Positions 23,800 through 32,690 are shown, counted from the stretch's first letter. The stretch is 62,611 nucleotides of DNA from Prochlorococcus sp. AG-347-I21 (GCA_003279055.1 QCBP01000010.1:1-62611); one strand, 5' to 3'. Program-made: numbers and translations. Notes: a model not told the origin generated them from the letters alone.

Positions 23800-23970
23800 A
23801 TGAAAAAAAACTCCAAGAAAGAATACCTTAATAGAGATGAAGTTAATGAAATGATTGAATCCGCTTTAAGGAGACACAATAGAAGATCTACAATAATATC
23901 AAGTGTACTTGGCTGGATTCTAATAGGAGGATATTCGTTTGGACTTTTTCAAGCAGTTCAAAATGTCTAA
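23800..23970 (+). CDS. Small single-pass membrane protein, unknown
   Basis: A 56-aa protein with a charged N-terminal helix (KKEYLNRDEVNEMIESALRRHNRRS) and one membrane helix (SSVLGWILIGGYSFGLF). The layout, a basic cytosolic helix followed by a membrane anchor, recalls small regulatory or assembly peptides of thylakoids. It starts at ATG after an AAAAGAAAA leader. No family is recognised. Confidence 0.52.
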   Translation: MKKNSKKEYLNRDEVNEMIESALRRHNRRSTIISSVLGWILIGGYSFGLFQAVQNV

Positions 23971-24033
23971 TTATTCTTTCTTGTAAAGTAGAACTTGCTA
24001 GATGATAAATTAATATAAGACTAAGAATTTATT

Positions 24034-24255
24034 ATGAGGGAATATATTGAGGCAAATCTTACAGTGATAAGAAAATATTTAAAAAAACAAAAAAAGTATA
24101 CATCAAAATTAAATAATGCTTCGATAATGGAAGAATTCAAAGAATGGAGCAAAGATCCATTACCTGAGACAGAATCAGTTTGGACTTTACCTGACTTAAC
24201 AAGAACTGAAAGACTAAAAAATTTTTGTCGCTCAATTAAAAAGGAAATAAGATAA
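24034..24255 (+). CDS. Small soluble protein, unknown
   Basis: A 73-aa protein, basic and helical (EANLTVIRKYLKKQKKY), with a Trp-rich middle (EFKEWSKDPLPETESVWTLPDL) and a basic end (RLKNFCRSIKKEIR). It lies 63 bases downstream of the small membrane protein at 23,800 on the same strand. It ends four bases before the convergent gene. No family is recognised. Confidence 0.55.
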   Translation: MREYIEANLTVIRKYLKKQKKYTSKLNNASIMEEFKEWSKDPLPETESVWTLPDLTRTERLKNFCRSIKKEIR

Positions 24256-24259
24256 GTTT

Positions 24260-24418
24260 TTAACTACCTAGTTGTATATGATTTACTTTTAAATAAAAAT
24301 AACCCGCAAATCCAACTATATTCAAAATTAAAACGAAAATCCAAGCTCCAATTGGCTGATTAGAATCAAATTTTTTTATTTTAACTTTTTCCTTTAGTCT
24401 TTCAATATATTTAGCCAT
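24260..24418 (-). CDS. Small single-pass membrane protein, unknown
   Basis: A 52-aa protein with an N-terminal basic amphipathic helix (MAKYIERLKEKVKIKKF), a PIGAW entry, and a membrane helix (WIFVLILNIVGFAGYFYL). It resembles small subunit-like proteins of photosynthetic membranes but matches none that I know. Confidence 0.52.
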   Translation of the reverse strand: MAKYIERLKEKVKIKKFDSNQPIGAWIFVLILNIVGFAGYFYLKVNHIQLGS

Positions 24419-24496
24419 AATTAAAAATATTAAAAAGATTTTTTCTAATTATAGAGAGTCGAATTTAAAGGAATATTAAATAAAATAAAATTTCTT

Positions 24497-24622
24497 TCAA
24501 TTCGAATTTTTTTTATCAAGCCTGTTAATGGGATATTTAATTAACTCTTTTTTGAGATTTTTTAAAAGTTTATTGTGATTCAAAATCGTAAATTTCCTAG
24601 TAAAGGAATAATGCCATTTCAT
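24497..24622 (-). CDS. Possible 41-aa basic peptide
   Basis: A frame with ATG at 24,620-24,622 and TGA, very basic (HNKLLKNLKKELIKYPINRL). It is the only open frame in the 303-base gap before the peroxiredoxin gene. Composition is plausible for a small nucleic-acid-binding peptide, but chance in A+T-rich DNA cannot be excluded. Confidence 0.33.
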   Translation of the reverse strand: MKWHYSFTRKFTILNHNKLLKNLKKELIKYPINRLDKKNSN

Positions 24623-24721
24623 TGAATTAAAAAAAAACTTGCTAATTCATTATTAATAAAATTATAATACTTATTACGGTCATCCAGACCATAAATAATT
24701 TAAATAAGGACGAATTTTTTC

Positions 24722-25306
24722 ATGAGCTTAAGAGTTGGCCAAGAAGCACCAGACTTTAGTGCTACAGCAGTATATGATCAAGAGTTTAAGGAGATTACAC
24801 TTTCAGGTCTAAGAGGTAAATGGGTTGTTTTATTCTTTTATCCACTAGATTTTACATTTGTATGTCCAACTGAAATCACTGCATTTAGTGATAGATACCA
24901 AGATTTCTCAGCTCTTAATACTGAAATACTTGGGGTATCAGTTGATAGCAAACACTGTCATTTGGCTTGGATACAAACCCCAAGAAATGAAGGTGGAATA
25001 GGTGATATTAACTACCCGTTAGTTTCTGACTTAAAAAGAGAAATCTGCCAGGCGTACAATGTTCTTAATGATGATGGAGAGGCCGATAGAGGTTTATTTC
25101 TTATCAATCCCGAAGGAGTTGTTATGCATACGACTGTTAACAAGGCTCCTGTAGGTAGAAATGTTGATGAAACGCTAAGGATTCTTCAAGGTTATCAATA
25201 CGTTGCGGCAAACCCCGATGAAGTATGTCCAGCAAACTGGACCCCCGGGGAGAAAACAATGCTAGAGGACCCCAAAGGTAGTAAGGAATATTTTTCTGCA
25301 CTATAG
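24722..25306 (+). CDS. Typical 2-Cys peroxiredoxin
   Basis: A 194-aa AhpC/TSA-family thiol peroxidase that reduces hydrogen peroxide and organic peroxides. The peroxidatic Cys lies in [13 protein letters not shown] (about residues 44-56), with the resolving Cys in [11 protein letters not shown] near 170. The length and order are canonical, and the YF segment near the C-terminus is partly replaced (KEYFSAL). In picocyanobacteria, which lack catalase, it is a major peroxide scavenger. The gene has an AAGGA box upstream and a hairpin terminator downstream; it marks the return to core genome. Confidence 0.95.
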   Translation: MSLRVGQEAPDFSATAVYDQEFKEITLSGLRGKWVVLFFYPLDFTFVCPTEITAFSDRYQDFSALNTEILGVSVDSKHCHLAWIQTPRNEGGIGDINYPLVSDLKREICQAYNVLNDDGEADRGLFLINPEGVVMHTTVNKAPVGRNVDETLRILQGYQYVAANPDEVCPANWTPGEKTMLEDPKGSKEYFSAL

Positions 25307-25321
25307 AAGGATTAGAAACAT

Positions 25322-26074
25322 CTAAGTAAGTATTGAGTAGTAAATAATTATAAAAAAATAAAAAATAAGAATATTCAAAAAGGGGATAACATCCCTTTTT
25401 TGAGGTGTTGGCACGATCCAATCGCTCAAATTAGTTTTATAGGATATGTAGGACCAGGTATAAAAAGAAATTTCTAAGGCGACTAGGATAAAAAGATTAA
25501 TTAAATTTAAGTCATTTAAACCAAAATATCTATAAATATGAAACTGATTATCAACACTAATATTATTAATTTGAAGATGCCAAAGATAGAGAGAAATCAA
25601 AATAAAATTTACCAATATTATTCTTTTTAATAGATACCTAGATTTCTTAAAAATTAATAAGATAGAAATTAAAAATATGAAAAAAATTAACTGTGGAATA
25701 TCCGGTTTTGGTACCTTAATTCCTTCAAGAAATAAATTAAATAAAAGATCAAAATTTATATATATATAATCAGCTATTAAGTAGGAGAGAAATATTAAAT
25801 TTATGGCTACTAAGAATAATAATCTTTTTCCTTTAATTATTTTTATACTATGGAATTTATTCTTGGTAAAATTATAGTATGTATAGTTTTTTAAAGAGTT
25901 TAAACAGACTAAAGATGGACATATTGCACCGCTCAAATAGTAAAGGATTAAATAAAAGGAAATATCATTAATATTGAGTAAGTACAAATTAAACCATTGT
26001 TTTTGTACAAATGGAAGAATAAGTAAAAATGAAAGTGTAACTAATAACTTTGTTGTATTGTTTTTAATTATCAA
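25322..26074 (-). CDS. Polytopic membrane protein, unknown
   Basis: A 250-aa protein with about six or seven membrane helices (for example residues 9-25, 36-52, 85-105, 125-145, 150-170, 195-215, 230-248). A Cys-Pro/Cys pair (GAICPSLVCLN) lies in the second helix. It is encoded just downstream of the ftsH-like gene on the same strand (33 bases), so the two may be cotranscribed. The last 25 codons overlap a terminator-like hairpin. I recognise no family. Confidence 0.72.
   Translation of the reverse strand: MIIKNNTTKLLVTLSFLLILPFVQKQWFNLYLLNINDISFYLILYYLSGAICPSLVCLNSLKNYTYYNFTKNKFHSIKIIKGKRLLFLVAINLIFLSYLIADYIYINFDLLFNLFLEGIKVPKPDIPQLIFFIFLISILLIFKKSRYLLKRIILVNFILISLYLWHLQINNISVDNQFHIYRYFGLNDLNLINLFILVALEISFYTWSYISYKTNLSDWIVPTPQKRDVIPFLNILIFYFFIIIYYSILT
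25377..25401 (+). terminator. Intrinsic terminator after the peroxiredoxin gene
   Basis: AAAAAGGG at 25,377-25,384 pairs with CCCTTTTT at 25,393-25,400, with a short loop and a T-run, 70 bases after the stop codon. It lies inside the 3' end of the convergent gene. The symmetry would let it end transcripts on either strand. Confidence 0.65.
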
Positions 26075-26106
26075 GAAAATATTTTTTTTAATTTAAAACA
26101 ATTAAA

Positions 26107-27861
26107 TCAAACTTTCAACAATTTAGAAGTTATTAATTTAAAAACTTTTTTATCTATAGTTTCTTGATTTAGAAGTATATCAACTAATTTATCTAATAAG
26201 ACTCTATTTTTTTTCAATATTTTTATTGAATTATTTAATGAAGTTTTAGAAATATTTATGATTTCATTATCTATTCTAGAACTGGTATTTTCTGCTATGA
26301 GAGGCTTTCTTCTAAATAATCCATCTCCTAAATACATTTTATTATTTTCAGAATCCATTGAAATTGGACCAATCATTGAAAATCCATATTTTGTAACCAT
26401 TTCCCTTACGATGTTTGTCGCATAAGAGATATCATTTAAGGAGCATTGTGTAATTTCTTCTTCACCAAAAACTATCGTTTCTGCTGCTCTTCCAGCAAGA
26501 GCAATTTCAATTTTTGAAAATAATAATTTTTTTGAAATCAATCCACTAGAAATTATATCTTCGTCAGGGCATATTTTTGTATATCCTCCTATAGATCCAG
26601 ATCTAGGTAATATCGTAATTTTATCAACTGATTCGACTCCATTTCTCACAGCAGATACAATCGCTCTGCCAACCTCGTTATAAGCAATAATTTTTTTCAT
26701 ATTTGGAGAAGTTATTAATGAACTTCTCAGGCCAATAGTAATTTTATCAAGAGCATTTTCTATATGAAGATCACTGATTAATTTAGATTCATCTCTAGCA
26801 CAGTGAATAGCACTCTCGTTCATCAAATTCGCAAGATCAGCTCCCGAAAATCCAACTGTTCTAGAAGCCCAATATCCTAAGTCAACTTCGCTTGAAAGTG
26901 GTTTGGAAAGTGAATGAACTGAAAGAATTTTTTTTCTTCCATCTAAATCTGGAAGCATTACTTCAATTTTTCTATCAAATCTACCTGGTCTTAATAATGC
27001 TGAATCCAAAATATCTGGTCTATTTGTAGCTGCTAAAATAATAATCCCAGAATTATCAGCAAAACCATCTAATTCAGTTAGAAGCTGATTAAGGGTTTGT
27101 TCTCTTTCATCATTTCCACCTCCGATCCCAGAGCCTCTTTGCCTACCAATGGAATCAATTTCATCAATGAAAACTATACAAGGAGATTTTTCCTTAGCCT
27201 TAGAGAATAGATCACGAACTCGGCTTGCTCCAACACCAACAAAAAGTTCTACAAACTCTGATGCCGATATTGAGAGAAAAGGCACTCCTGATTCACCAGC
27301 AATTGCTTTAGCTAATAATGTTTTACCTGTTCCTGGTGGACCTATTAGAAGAACTCCCTTAGGAACTTTTGCTCCAAGATTTTCAAATTTCTTGGGTTCT
27401 TTCAAAAATGTTATTACCTCTTTTAATTCCTCAGCGGCTTCAGGGACACCAGCTACATCATCGAATCTCGTTTCTACATCATCAATAGTTACAAATTTAG
27501 CTTGATTTTTGGTAAAACCAAAAGCTCTGGAAGCCAATTTTGATGTACTCCTCAAGATTAAAACTATAGCTAATATAAAAATCAGAAAAAGACTTATTGA
27601 AGCGAACGAATTAGCCGCTGAAGCTTCTTTCCTACTATTGTTTATAGTGAGTTCCACTTTATTTTCAGTAGCCTTTTCAAGGATTAATTGATCGTTGTAA
27701 AGGATAGGTATTTTAAATTTATCCCCATTTTTGTATAGGACATCTATCTCTCTCTGTCTAGGATAGAAAAATATTGATTCTATTTTCCCCGTCTCTATAT
27801 CCTCTAAAAGATCCGAATAACTTGATTTAGAATTTGAATATGAGAATTTTGATCTAAACAC
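26107..27861 (-). CDS. FtsH-like AAA+ protein lacking zinc-binding histidines (probable pseudoprotease)
   Basis: A 584-aa FtsH homologue. It starts at GTG directly after an in-frame stop, so the first membrane helix of normal FtsH is missing; one membrane helix remains (about residues 89-106). The AAA+ module is intact: Walker A GPPGTGKT (about 174-181), Walker B with FIDEIDSIG, the second region of homology [21 protein letters not shown]. The protease motif HEXXH is replaced by NEVGR (about 395-399; bases 26,665-26,679), removing both His and altering the zinc site. The third acidic ligand region ([14 protein letters not shown]) is kept. It resembles plastid FtsHi proteins and could be a chaperone or unfoldase. 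Confidence 0.93.
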   Translation of the reverse strand: MFRSKFSYSNSKSSYSDLLEDIETGKIESIFFYPRQREIDVLYKNGDKFKIPILYNDQLILEKATENKVELTINNSRKEASAANSFASISLFLIFILAIVLILRSTSKLASRAFGFTKNQAKFVTIDDVETRFDDVAGVPEAAEELKEVITFLKEPKKFENLGAKVPKGVLLIGPPGTGKTLLAKAIAGESGVPFLSISASEFVELFVGVGASRVRDLFSKAKEKSPCIVFIDEIDSIGRQRGSGIGGGNDEREQTLNQLLTELDGFADNSGIIILAATNRPDILDSALLRPGRFDRKIEVMLPDLDGRKKILSVHSLSKPLSSEVDLGYWASRTVGFSGADLANLMNESAIHCARDESKLISDLHIENALDKITIGLRSSLITSPNMKKIIAYNEVGRAIVSAVRNGVESVDKITILPRSGSIGGYTKICPDEDIISSGLISKKLLFSKIEIALAGRAAETIVFGEEEITQCSLNDISYATNIVREMVTKYGFSMIGPISMDSENNKMYLGDGLFRRKPLIAENTSSRIDNEIINISKTSLNNSIKILKKNRVLLDKLVDILLNQETIDKKVFKLITSKLLKV

Positions 27862-27990
27862 TAATCTTTAAAAGTGATTAATAAAGCATATATGCTTATT
27901 TAAGAAATTGACGTATATAAACAAAATATACTCAAAAGTTTTGGAGATAACCAGTTAAGGGTTATATTAATATGGTAATAAAGAAACAGA

Positions 27991-28161
27991 ATGGCTGTAC
28001 CAAAGAAGAAAAAATCAAAGAGCAAAAGGAACCAAAGGCATGCTGTCTGGAAAGGGAAAGCAGCAATAGCAGCTCAAAAAGCAATATCTTTAGGTAAATC
28101 AGTTTTAACTGGTAAAGCTCAAGGATTTGTTTACCCTATTGAAGAAGAAGAAGAAGAATAG
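27991..28161 (+). CDS. rpmF: 50S ribosomal protein L32
   Basis: A 56-aa L32 beginning [20 protein letters not shown], the typical opening for cyanobacterial L32, with an acidic Glu run at the C-terminus (PIEEEEEE). It has no CxxC zinc motif. It diverges from the ftsH-like gene and converges with the ycf20-like gene three bases away. Confidence 0.95.
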   Translation: MAVPKKKKSKSKRNQRHAVWKGKAAIAAQKAISLGKSVLTGKAQGFVYPIEEEEEE

Positions 28162-28164
28162 GTT

Positions 28165-28494
28165 TTAAGATCCTAATTTAAATGCCTCAAGTATAATGGC
28201 ATAAATTGAACCTATTCTTAATTTATCAACTACGGTCCATATGTAATAAAATTTTGAGTTTGAGGAAGGCTTTATTCTTATAATAATTTCAATAAAAACA
28301 ATAATTATTGGAACCATAATCAACTCATTTTTACCTTCAGATATAAACTTTGTAAGAAAATTGGCGAACAAAAAATAACCTGTCAAAACAGAAATTAGAC
28401 CAATTGATTTTATCCTCCAAGTATCACTCAGAAAACCAAAAAATAAATTATTTAACTGGTAGGTAATTCTAGAAAAATTAGTTTTTTGCATCAT
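28165..28494 (-). CDS. Ycf20-like membrane protein (DUF565)
   Basis: A 109-aa protein with two or three membrane helices. The C-terminal signature IGSIYAIILEAFKLGS and the central IEIIIRI segment match Ycf20/DUF565, a family found in cyanobacteria and plastids and linked to non-photochemical quenching in algae. The length is normal. It overlaps the HAD gene (upstream on the minus strand) by 17 bases, suggesting coupling. Confidence 0.82.
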   Translation of the reverse strand: MMQKTNFSRITYQLNNLFFGFLSDTWRIKSIGLISVLTGYFLFANFLTKFISEGKNELIMVPIIIVFIEIIIRIKPSSNSKFYYIWTVVDKLRIGSIYAIILEAFKLGS

Positions 28495-29239
28495 TCAAAG
28501 ACATTAAATATTCACTTAGAAAGCTATAGTCAACATATGATTTTTTTAGTTTAGGGCCTTTAATTACATTTGCCACACTATTCTCATCACCAAGACTGTC
28601 TAAAATACAATCTAATTTAATATCTTCTTCAAGAACAGTTGGGATATTTGAATGAACAAAAATGGTAGGTAAGTTAGCGGCTAAGGAAGATTTCAATCCT
28701 GGAATGGAGTCTTCGAAAACAATTGAGTTATTTTTGTTTATACCACTTAATTGAATTGCCTTTAAATAAGGTAGTGGATTTGGTTTCTTTAATTCAACGT
28801 CTTCACTTGAAATAATGAACTCAAAAGGATTAAAGCCATTAAAAAGATATTCAACAAGTAGATCAACTTGATTTCTTGAACTTGAAGTAACAATAAATTG
28901 TCTTACTTTTTTTCTGTTTAATTCATTTATTAATCTAAAAACACCAGTTTTAAAAGAAACGCAATTTTTTTTTATAATTTCCAAATAATGAAACTGTTTT
29001 TTTTCATGAATTTTGAGAATTAAATCTTCTGAGAAATCATCATTATTCGATTTAGCGAAGTAAGCTATCCTATTTTTGCCTCCATTTATCTTCAAAAGAT
29101 TTATGTATTTATTAGTGTCCCAATTCCAATTAATACCAAGGTCATTGAAAGCATTATTAAAAGCAGGTAAATGAGCCTCTAATTCAGTATTTGCGATAGT
29201 ACCATCTAAATCCCAATAAACACCCTCAAGATATTTCAC
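28478..29239 (-). CDS. HAD-superfamily hydrolase, CbbY-like
   Basis: A 253-aa HAD phosphatase. Motif I is WDLDGTIAN (nucleophile Asp near residue 9), motif II is VTSSSR (about 120), motif III includes Lys in ELKKPNP, and motif IV is FEDSIPGL. A helical cap (about 17-90) indicates the subfamily of CbbY and beta-phosphoglucomutase. In phototrophs CbbY removes xylulose bisphosphate, a Rubisco inhibitor; here that substrate is inferred. GTG at 29,239 is preferred over a TTG three bases upstream. Confidence 0.83.
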   Translation of the reverse strand: MKYLEGVYWDLDGTIANTELEAHLPAFNNAFNDLGINWNWDTNKYINLLKINGGKNRIAYFAKSNNDDFSEDLILKIHEKKQFHYLEIIKKNCVSFKTGVFRLINELNRKKVRQFIVTSSSRNQVDLLVEYLFNGFNPFEFIISSEDVELKKPNPLPYLKAIQLSGINKNNSIVFEDSIPGLKSSLAANLPTIFVHSNIPTVLEEDIKLDCILDSLGDENSVANVIKGPKLKKSYVDYSFLSEYLMSLNDAKN

Positions 29240-29254
29240 CAAAAATAATTTCTC

Positions 29255-29332
29255 TTATTTGCGGTAGAAAACAAGCGCAATTATTGCTGGTCCTGCTAAC
29301 GCAACTACAGCTAAAGGAATAAGTGTTGCCAT
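29255..29332 (-). CDS. psb30: Psb30 (Ycf12)-like photosystem II small subunit
   Basis: A 25-aa peptide, MATLIPLAVVALAGPA plus IIALVFYRK, forming one membrane helix. The AGPA-[IV]-I-x-x-L core and basic end match Psb30/Ycf12, which lies at the edge of photosystem II. It is just upstream of the HAD gene. Other tiny photosynthetic subunits are possible, but the Gly-Pro in the helix favours Psb30. Confidence 0.62.
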   Translation of the reverse strand: MATLIPLAVVALAGPAIIALVFYRK

Positions 29333-29413
29333 GATAATGATTATGTTTTGTGATACTATTTTTACAAATAAATGACATAACTGTACTGATACGTTACAAG
29401 ATTGAATTAAATT

Positions 29414-29761
29414 ATGAAATCATGGACATGTATAGAAAATTGTGGAGCTTGTTGTAAATTCGACTTGAATGAAAGAAGTGATTTAGAAGACAAGCTTAAC
29501 AAAGAGGATATCTCATTGATACATTCGATGTCTGCGAAAGACGGTTGGTGTAAAAACCTGGACAGAAAAAATAAAAAATGCTTAATTTATGAAACCAGAC
29601 CACATTTTTGCCGGGTAAATGAATTTTCAAAAGCATTTAATGGATATTTGAAATCTGGTGACAAATTTCTAATAGATTGCTGCAAACAACATATTTCATC
29701 AAATTATGGAAACGAAAGTAAAGAGATGAAAGCTTTTAAAATTGCTGTTTCAAGAAAATGA
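29414..29761 (+). CDS. YkgJ-family cysteine cluster protein
   Basis: A 115-aa protein of the zinc/iron-chelating YkgJ type. Cysteines in CIENCGACCKF (residues 6-14), GWCKN, CLIYETRPHFCR and CCKQH form the characteristic cluster, with the RPxxCR signature intact. It may bind a metal or Fe-S centre; the function is not established. Its stop overlaps the ATG of the next gene (ATGA), coupling it to a metal-transport gene pair. Confidence 0.85.
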   Translation: MKSWTCIENCGACCKFDLNERSDLEDKLNKEDISLIHSMSAKDGWCKNLDRKNKKCLIYETRPHFCRVNEFSKAFNGYLKSGDKFLIDCCKQHISSNYGNESKEMKAFKIAVSRK

Positions 29762-30084
29762 ATAGTAAATTAGAAAAAAAAGAAAACAATTTAGAAAAAA
29801 GTTTTGTATCCATATTCATAACGACTTTTACAACAATCTTTATTGCTGAACTTGGTGATAAAACTCAGATAGCCACGTTAATGCTTTCTGCCGAATCGGG
29901 TAAGCCAATAATTGTTTTTCTTGGAAGTTCTCTAGCTTTAATAAGCTCTAGCGTAGTAGGAGTTCTTATTGGTAAATGGGTATCAAAAAAAATATCTCCT
30001 AGTAAATTTGCCTTATTTACTGGTGCTTTAATGATATTGATAAGCATATTTTTAGCTTATGAAACTTTCAAAAAATATTTATAA
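29758..30084 (+). CDS. GDT1/TMEM165 (UPF0016) family half-transporter, first unit
   Basis: A 108-aa membrane protein with three helices and one copy of the family signature E-x-GD-K-[TS] (ELGDKTQIATL, residues about 28-38). Full-length family members have two such repeats and export Mn or Ca (Mnx in Synechocystis). Here the two halves are separate, adjacent genes, so they likely form a heterodimer. A short polar N-terminus is present before helix 1. The next gene starts at the following base. Confidence 0.86.
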   Translation: MNSKLEKKENNLEKSFVSIFITTFTTIFIAELGDKTQIATLMLSAESGKPIIVFLGSSLALISSSVVGVLIGKWVSKKISPSKFALFTGALMILISIFLAYETFKKYL

Positions 30085-30396
30085 ATGGTTCTAAGTTTAT
30101 TACTATCAACATTTCTAACCGTTTTTATAGCTGAATTAGGTGACAAAACTCAACTAGCTACTTTAACTATAAGCGGAACTTCAAATAAACCATTAGCAGT
30201 TTTTCTAGGATCTTCTTCAGCACTTGTTTTTGCAAGTTTACTAGGAGCTTTGACAGGTGGTTCTATTTCAAGTTTTTTACCCGAAGTGGTTCTAAAGTCA
30301 ATAGCCTCAATTACATTTTTTATCATAGGTATAAGGCTTTTTATCAACTCTTTTACTATCGAAAAAGAAGAAAAAGAAGAGAAAGAAAATAATTAG
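30085..30396 (+). CDS. GDT1/TMEM165 (UPF0016) family half-transporter, second unit
   Basis: A 103-aa membrane protein with the second copy of the signature (ELGDKTQLATL, residues about 13-23), three helices and a short charged Glu/Lys tail. It begins directly after the stop of the first half. In photosynthetic cells this family supplies or clears manganese around photosystem II; the metal here is inferred. Confidence 0.86.
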   Translation: MVLSLLLSTFLTVFIAELGDKTQLATLTISGTSNKPLAVFLGSSSALVFASLLGALTGGSISSFLPEVVLKSIASITFFIIGIRLFINSFTIEKEEKEEKENN

Positions 30397-30467
30397 TTTT
30401 AAGCTTGGATAAATAGGTGTAATAATAAAGTGTATACACCTAAATAATATATAATTTCATTTAGATC

Positions 30468-32690
30468 ATGTTCACATCATCTTCAATAATTGATAATCTT
30501 AATCAGTCAGAAGGGTTAGAATATAAAAAATTATGCAGATTATTAAAAATAACAAAGAAATCGGATAAGGAAAAATTAGATATCGCTTTAACAGCTCTAG
30601 AAAAACTTGAAATAATTAATAAAAATGAAGATGATGAATATACCTGCATAAAAGACAGTGATCATCTTGTCGCCAAAATTAGATGTAGTAGCAAAGGCTA
30701 TTGTTTTGCTGTAAGGGGAAAAGACAAAGAAGATATCTATATTAAAGAAAATCTACTTAATTATGCATGGAATGGAGATAAAGTTTTAGTAAGGATAATA
30801 AAAGAGGGTTATAGAAGAAGATCGCCTGAGGGAATAGTTGATTGTATTCTTGAAAGATCAAATCAAATACTTCTTTCTAAAGTTGAAATAATAAATAATG
30901 ATGTATATGCAATCCCAATAGACGATAGGATCCTTTCTAAAATTAAACTTCCAGAAGAGAATAAAAAATACACTTTCAAACCAGAAAATAAGAATATAGT
31001 AAAAGTTGAGATTGAAAGATTTCCCATAGGACAAGAAGAAGGACTAGGGCATGTGATCCAAGAACTAAAACTTAACAATAATGAGGAATATGATACAGAC
31101 TTTGTTCTATCAAAAAGCAATATCGTTAAATCATACGATTTAAATCATATTGAATCTAAAAAAATAGAAAAAAGGGAGAGAATAGACCTTACCGATAAAA
31201 ACTCTTATTTATTCAAAAGTTGGAATTATAATAATTCCCCTATACTCCCAATGATTCAAATAGAGCAAGAAAAAAATAAAAGTACTAAATTATGGATTCA
31301 TACAAATAATCTTGCGGAAAGAGTAGATTTAAATAGTAAAAAATCTCTAGAAATATTATTTAAAGGTTTTGAATCATTACCTTTATTAAATGATTGGCAA
31401 AACTACCTTAGTGAAGCCATAAGAAATGATTCTGAATTTAAACTTGGTGAAAAGAATGAAGCGATAAGCCTTTGTGTGCATTTAAATAGTGATAATGAAA
31501 TTATTGATTGGTCATTTCATCTCACTTTAGTAAAGTGCACTCTAATTGTTGGAAATGATCATACTGACGCTCTTCTATCAAGAAAAAGTAAATCAAGAAT
31601 AACCTCACGTGTATTAAAACCTATTAAAGAATATATCGAAGATTTAGACAAAATACTCGAAATTTCATGTACATTCAGACAGAAACATCTTATAGAGGGT
31701 AAGGTTGAAATTCCTGCGCCACTCAACAATATAGAAACACTAGAAGAATTTTTTATTCACAATCCAGCTGAATATTCAAAAGGGTATTTTGAACCATTAA
31801 ATAAAGAAGATTGCCAAACTTACCTTTCATCAATACTACATGAAGCTAATTTAATATGGTTCAAACATTCAAATGAATATGGCTTAAAGAGCGCAGGATA
31901 CATCTCAAGGGGTATAGATTACGTTAATGCAAATGAAATCATTAAATATGCAGAATTTCTTGATAAAGATATAGAGCTTAATGAAGATGGCAATTTAACA
32001 TTTAGTCAAGTAATTAAATTATGTGGCGATGATAATAAAAAAAGAATCTTACATAAACTCCTAATTAATGAATTTAAGGACAATGACATAAGATTGATAT
32101 CTAAAAATCCTGATAACGAAGATTCAGAAAAATTATTTATTTCTCCATGGACAATTCCTGGATATGACTTCACTAACCTTATTAACCAATACTGTATTTT
32201 TAATATGATAATAAATGGTAAGAAATCCAAGAAAAATAATATTAATGCAATCAATATTTCGGAAAGTAATTCATTAGACTTAGTGAATTGGGATATATTT
32301 AATACATCAATTTCAAAGAATCTAGAAATATTATTTAACAAGTTTGTAATAGATAAACTTAATGAATACAAGTACAAAGTTAACCAATATAAATCTAATA
32401 TGATAAATATAAAAAAAGTAAGAAAAGCAGAAAAATTACTAGGTAATATTTATAGTGGGTTTATATTATCAGTCCAAACGTATGGCTTCTTTGTTGAGAT
32501 ATCAGAACTAAATGTAGAAGGTTTAGTACACGTCAGCACACTTAATAATGATTGGTATGAATATAGATCAAGGCAAAATCTTTTGATTGGAAGAAAATCT
32601 AAAAAATCATATAAAGTTGGAGATGCAATAGAAGTAAAAATCATAAAAGTCGATATTCTTAAATATCAAATTGATTTAGAATTAACATAA
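30468..32690 (+). CDS. RNase R/II-like protein with degenerate RNB active site
   Basis: A 740-aa protein with the layout of RNase R: an N-terminal winged-helix region (about 5-60), OB/cold-shock-like segments (about 65-215), an RNB-like domain (about 235-590) and a C-terminal S1 domain (about 662-738, GNIYSGFILSVQTYGFFVEI ... VEGLVHVSTL). The RNB signature with four Asp is not recognisable: the corresponding stretch reads ERIDLTDKNSYLFKSWNYN, then LWIHTNNLAERVDL. The later TSPLRR-type motif is also absent. It may be an inactive RNA-binding relative. The S1 domain appears normal. Confidence 0.78.
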   Translation: MFTSSSIIDNLNQSEGLEYKKLCRLLKITKKSDKEKLDIALTALEKLEIINKNEDDEYTCIKDSDHLVAKIRCSSKGYCFAVRGKDKEDIYIKENLLNYAWNGDKVLVRIIKEGYRRRSPEGIVDCILERSNQILLSKVEIINNDVYAIPIDDRILSKIKLPEENKKYTFKPENKNIVKVEIERFPIGQEEGLGHVIQELKLNNNEEYDTDFVLSKSNIVKSYDLNHIESKKIEKRERIDLTDKNSYLFKSWNYNNSPILPMIQIEQEKNKSTKLWIHTNNLAERVDLNSKKSLEILFKGFESLPLLNDWQNYLSEAIRNDSEFKLGEKNEAISLCVHLNSDNEIIDWSFHLTLVKCTLIVGNDHTDALLSRKSKSRITSRVLKPIKEYIEDLDKILEISCTFRQKHLIEGKVEIPAPLNNIETLEEFFIHNPAEYSKGYFEPLNKEDCQTYLSSILHEANLIWFKHSNEYGLKSAGYISRGIDYVNANEIIKYAEFLDKDIELNEDGNLTFSQVIKLCGDDNKKRILHKLLINEFKDNDIRLISKNPDNEDSEKLFISPWTIPGYDFTNLINQYCIFNMIINGKKSKKNNINAINISESNSLDLVNWDIFNTSISKNLEILFNKFVIDKLNEYKYKVNQYKSNMINIKKVRKAEKLLGNIYSGFILSVQTYGFFVEISELNVEGLVHVSTLNNDWYEYRSRQNLLIGRKSKKSYKVGDAIEVKIIKVDILKYQIDLELT

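Noticed and set aside
27149-27505. 118-codon plus-strand frame opposite the ftsH-like gene.
   Set aside because: It is antisense to the AAA+ core, whose codon pattern and motifs are unambiguous.
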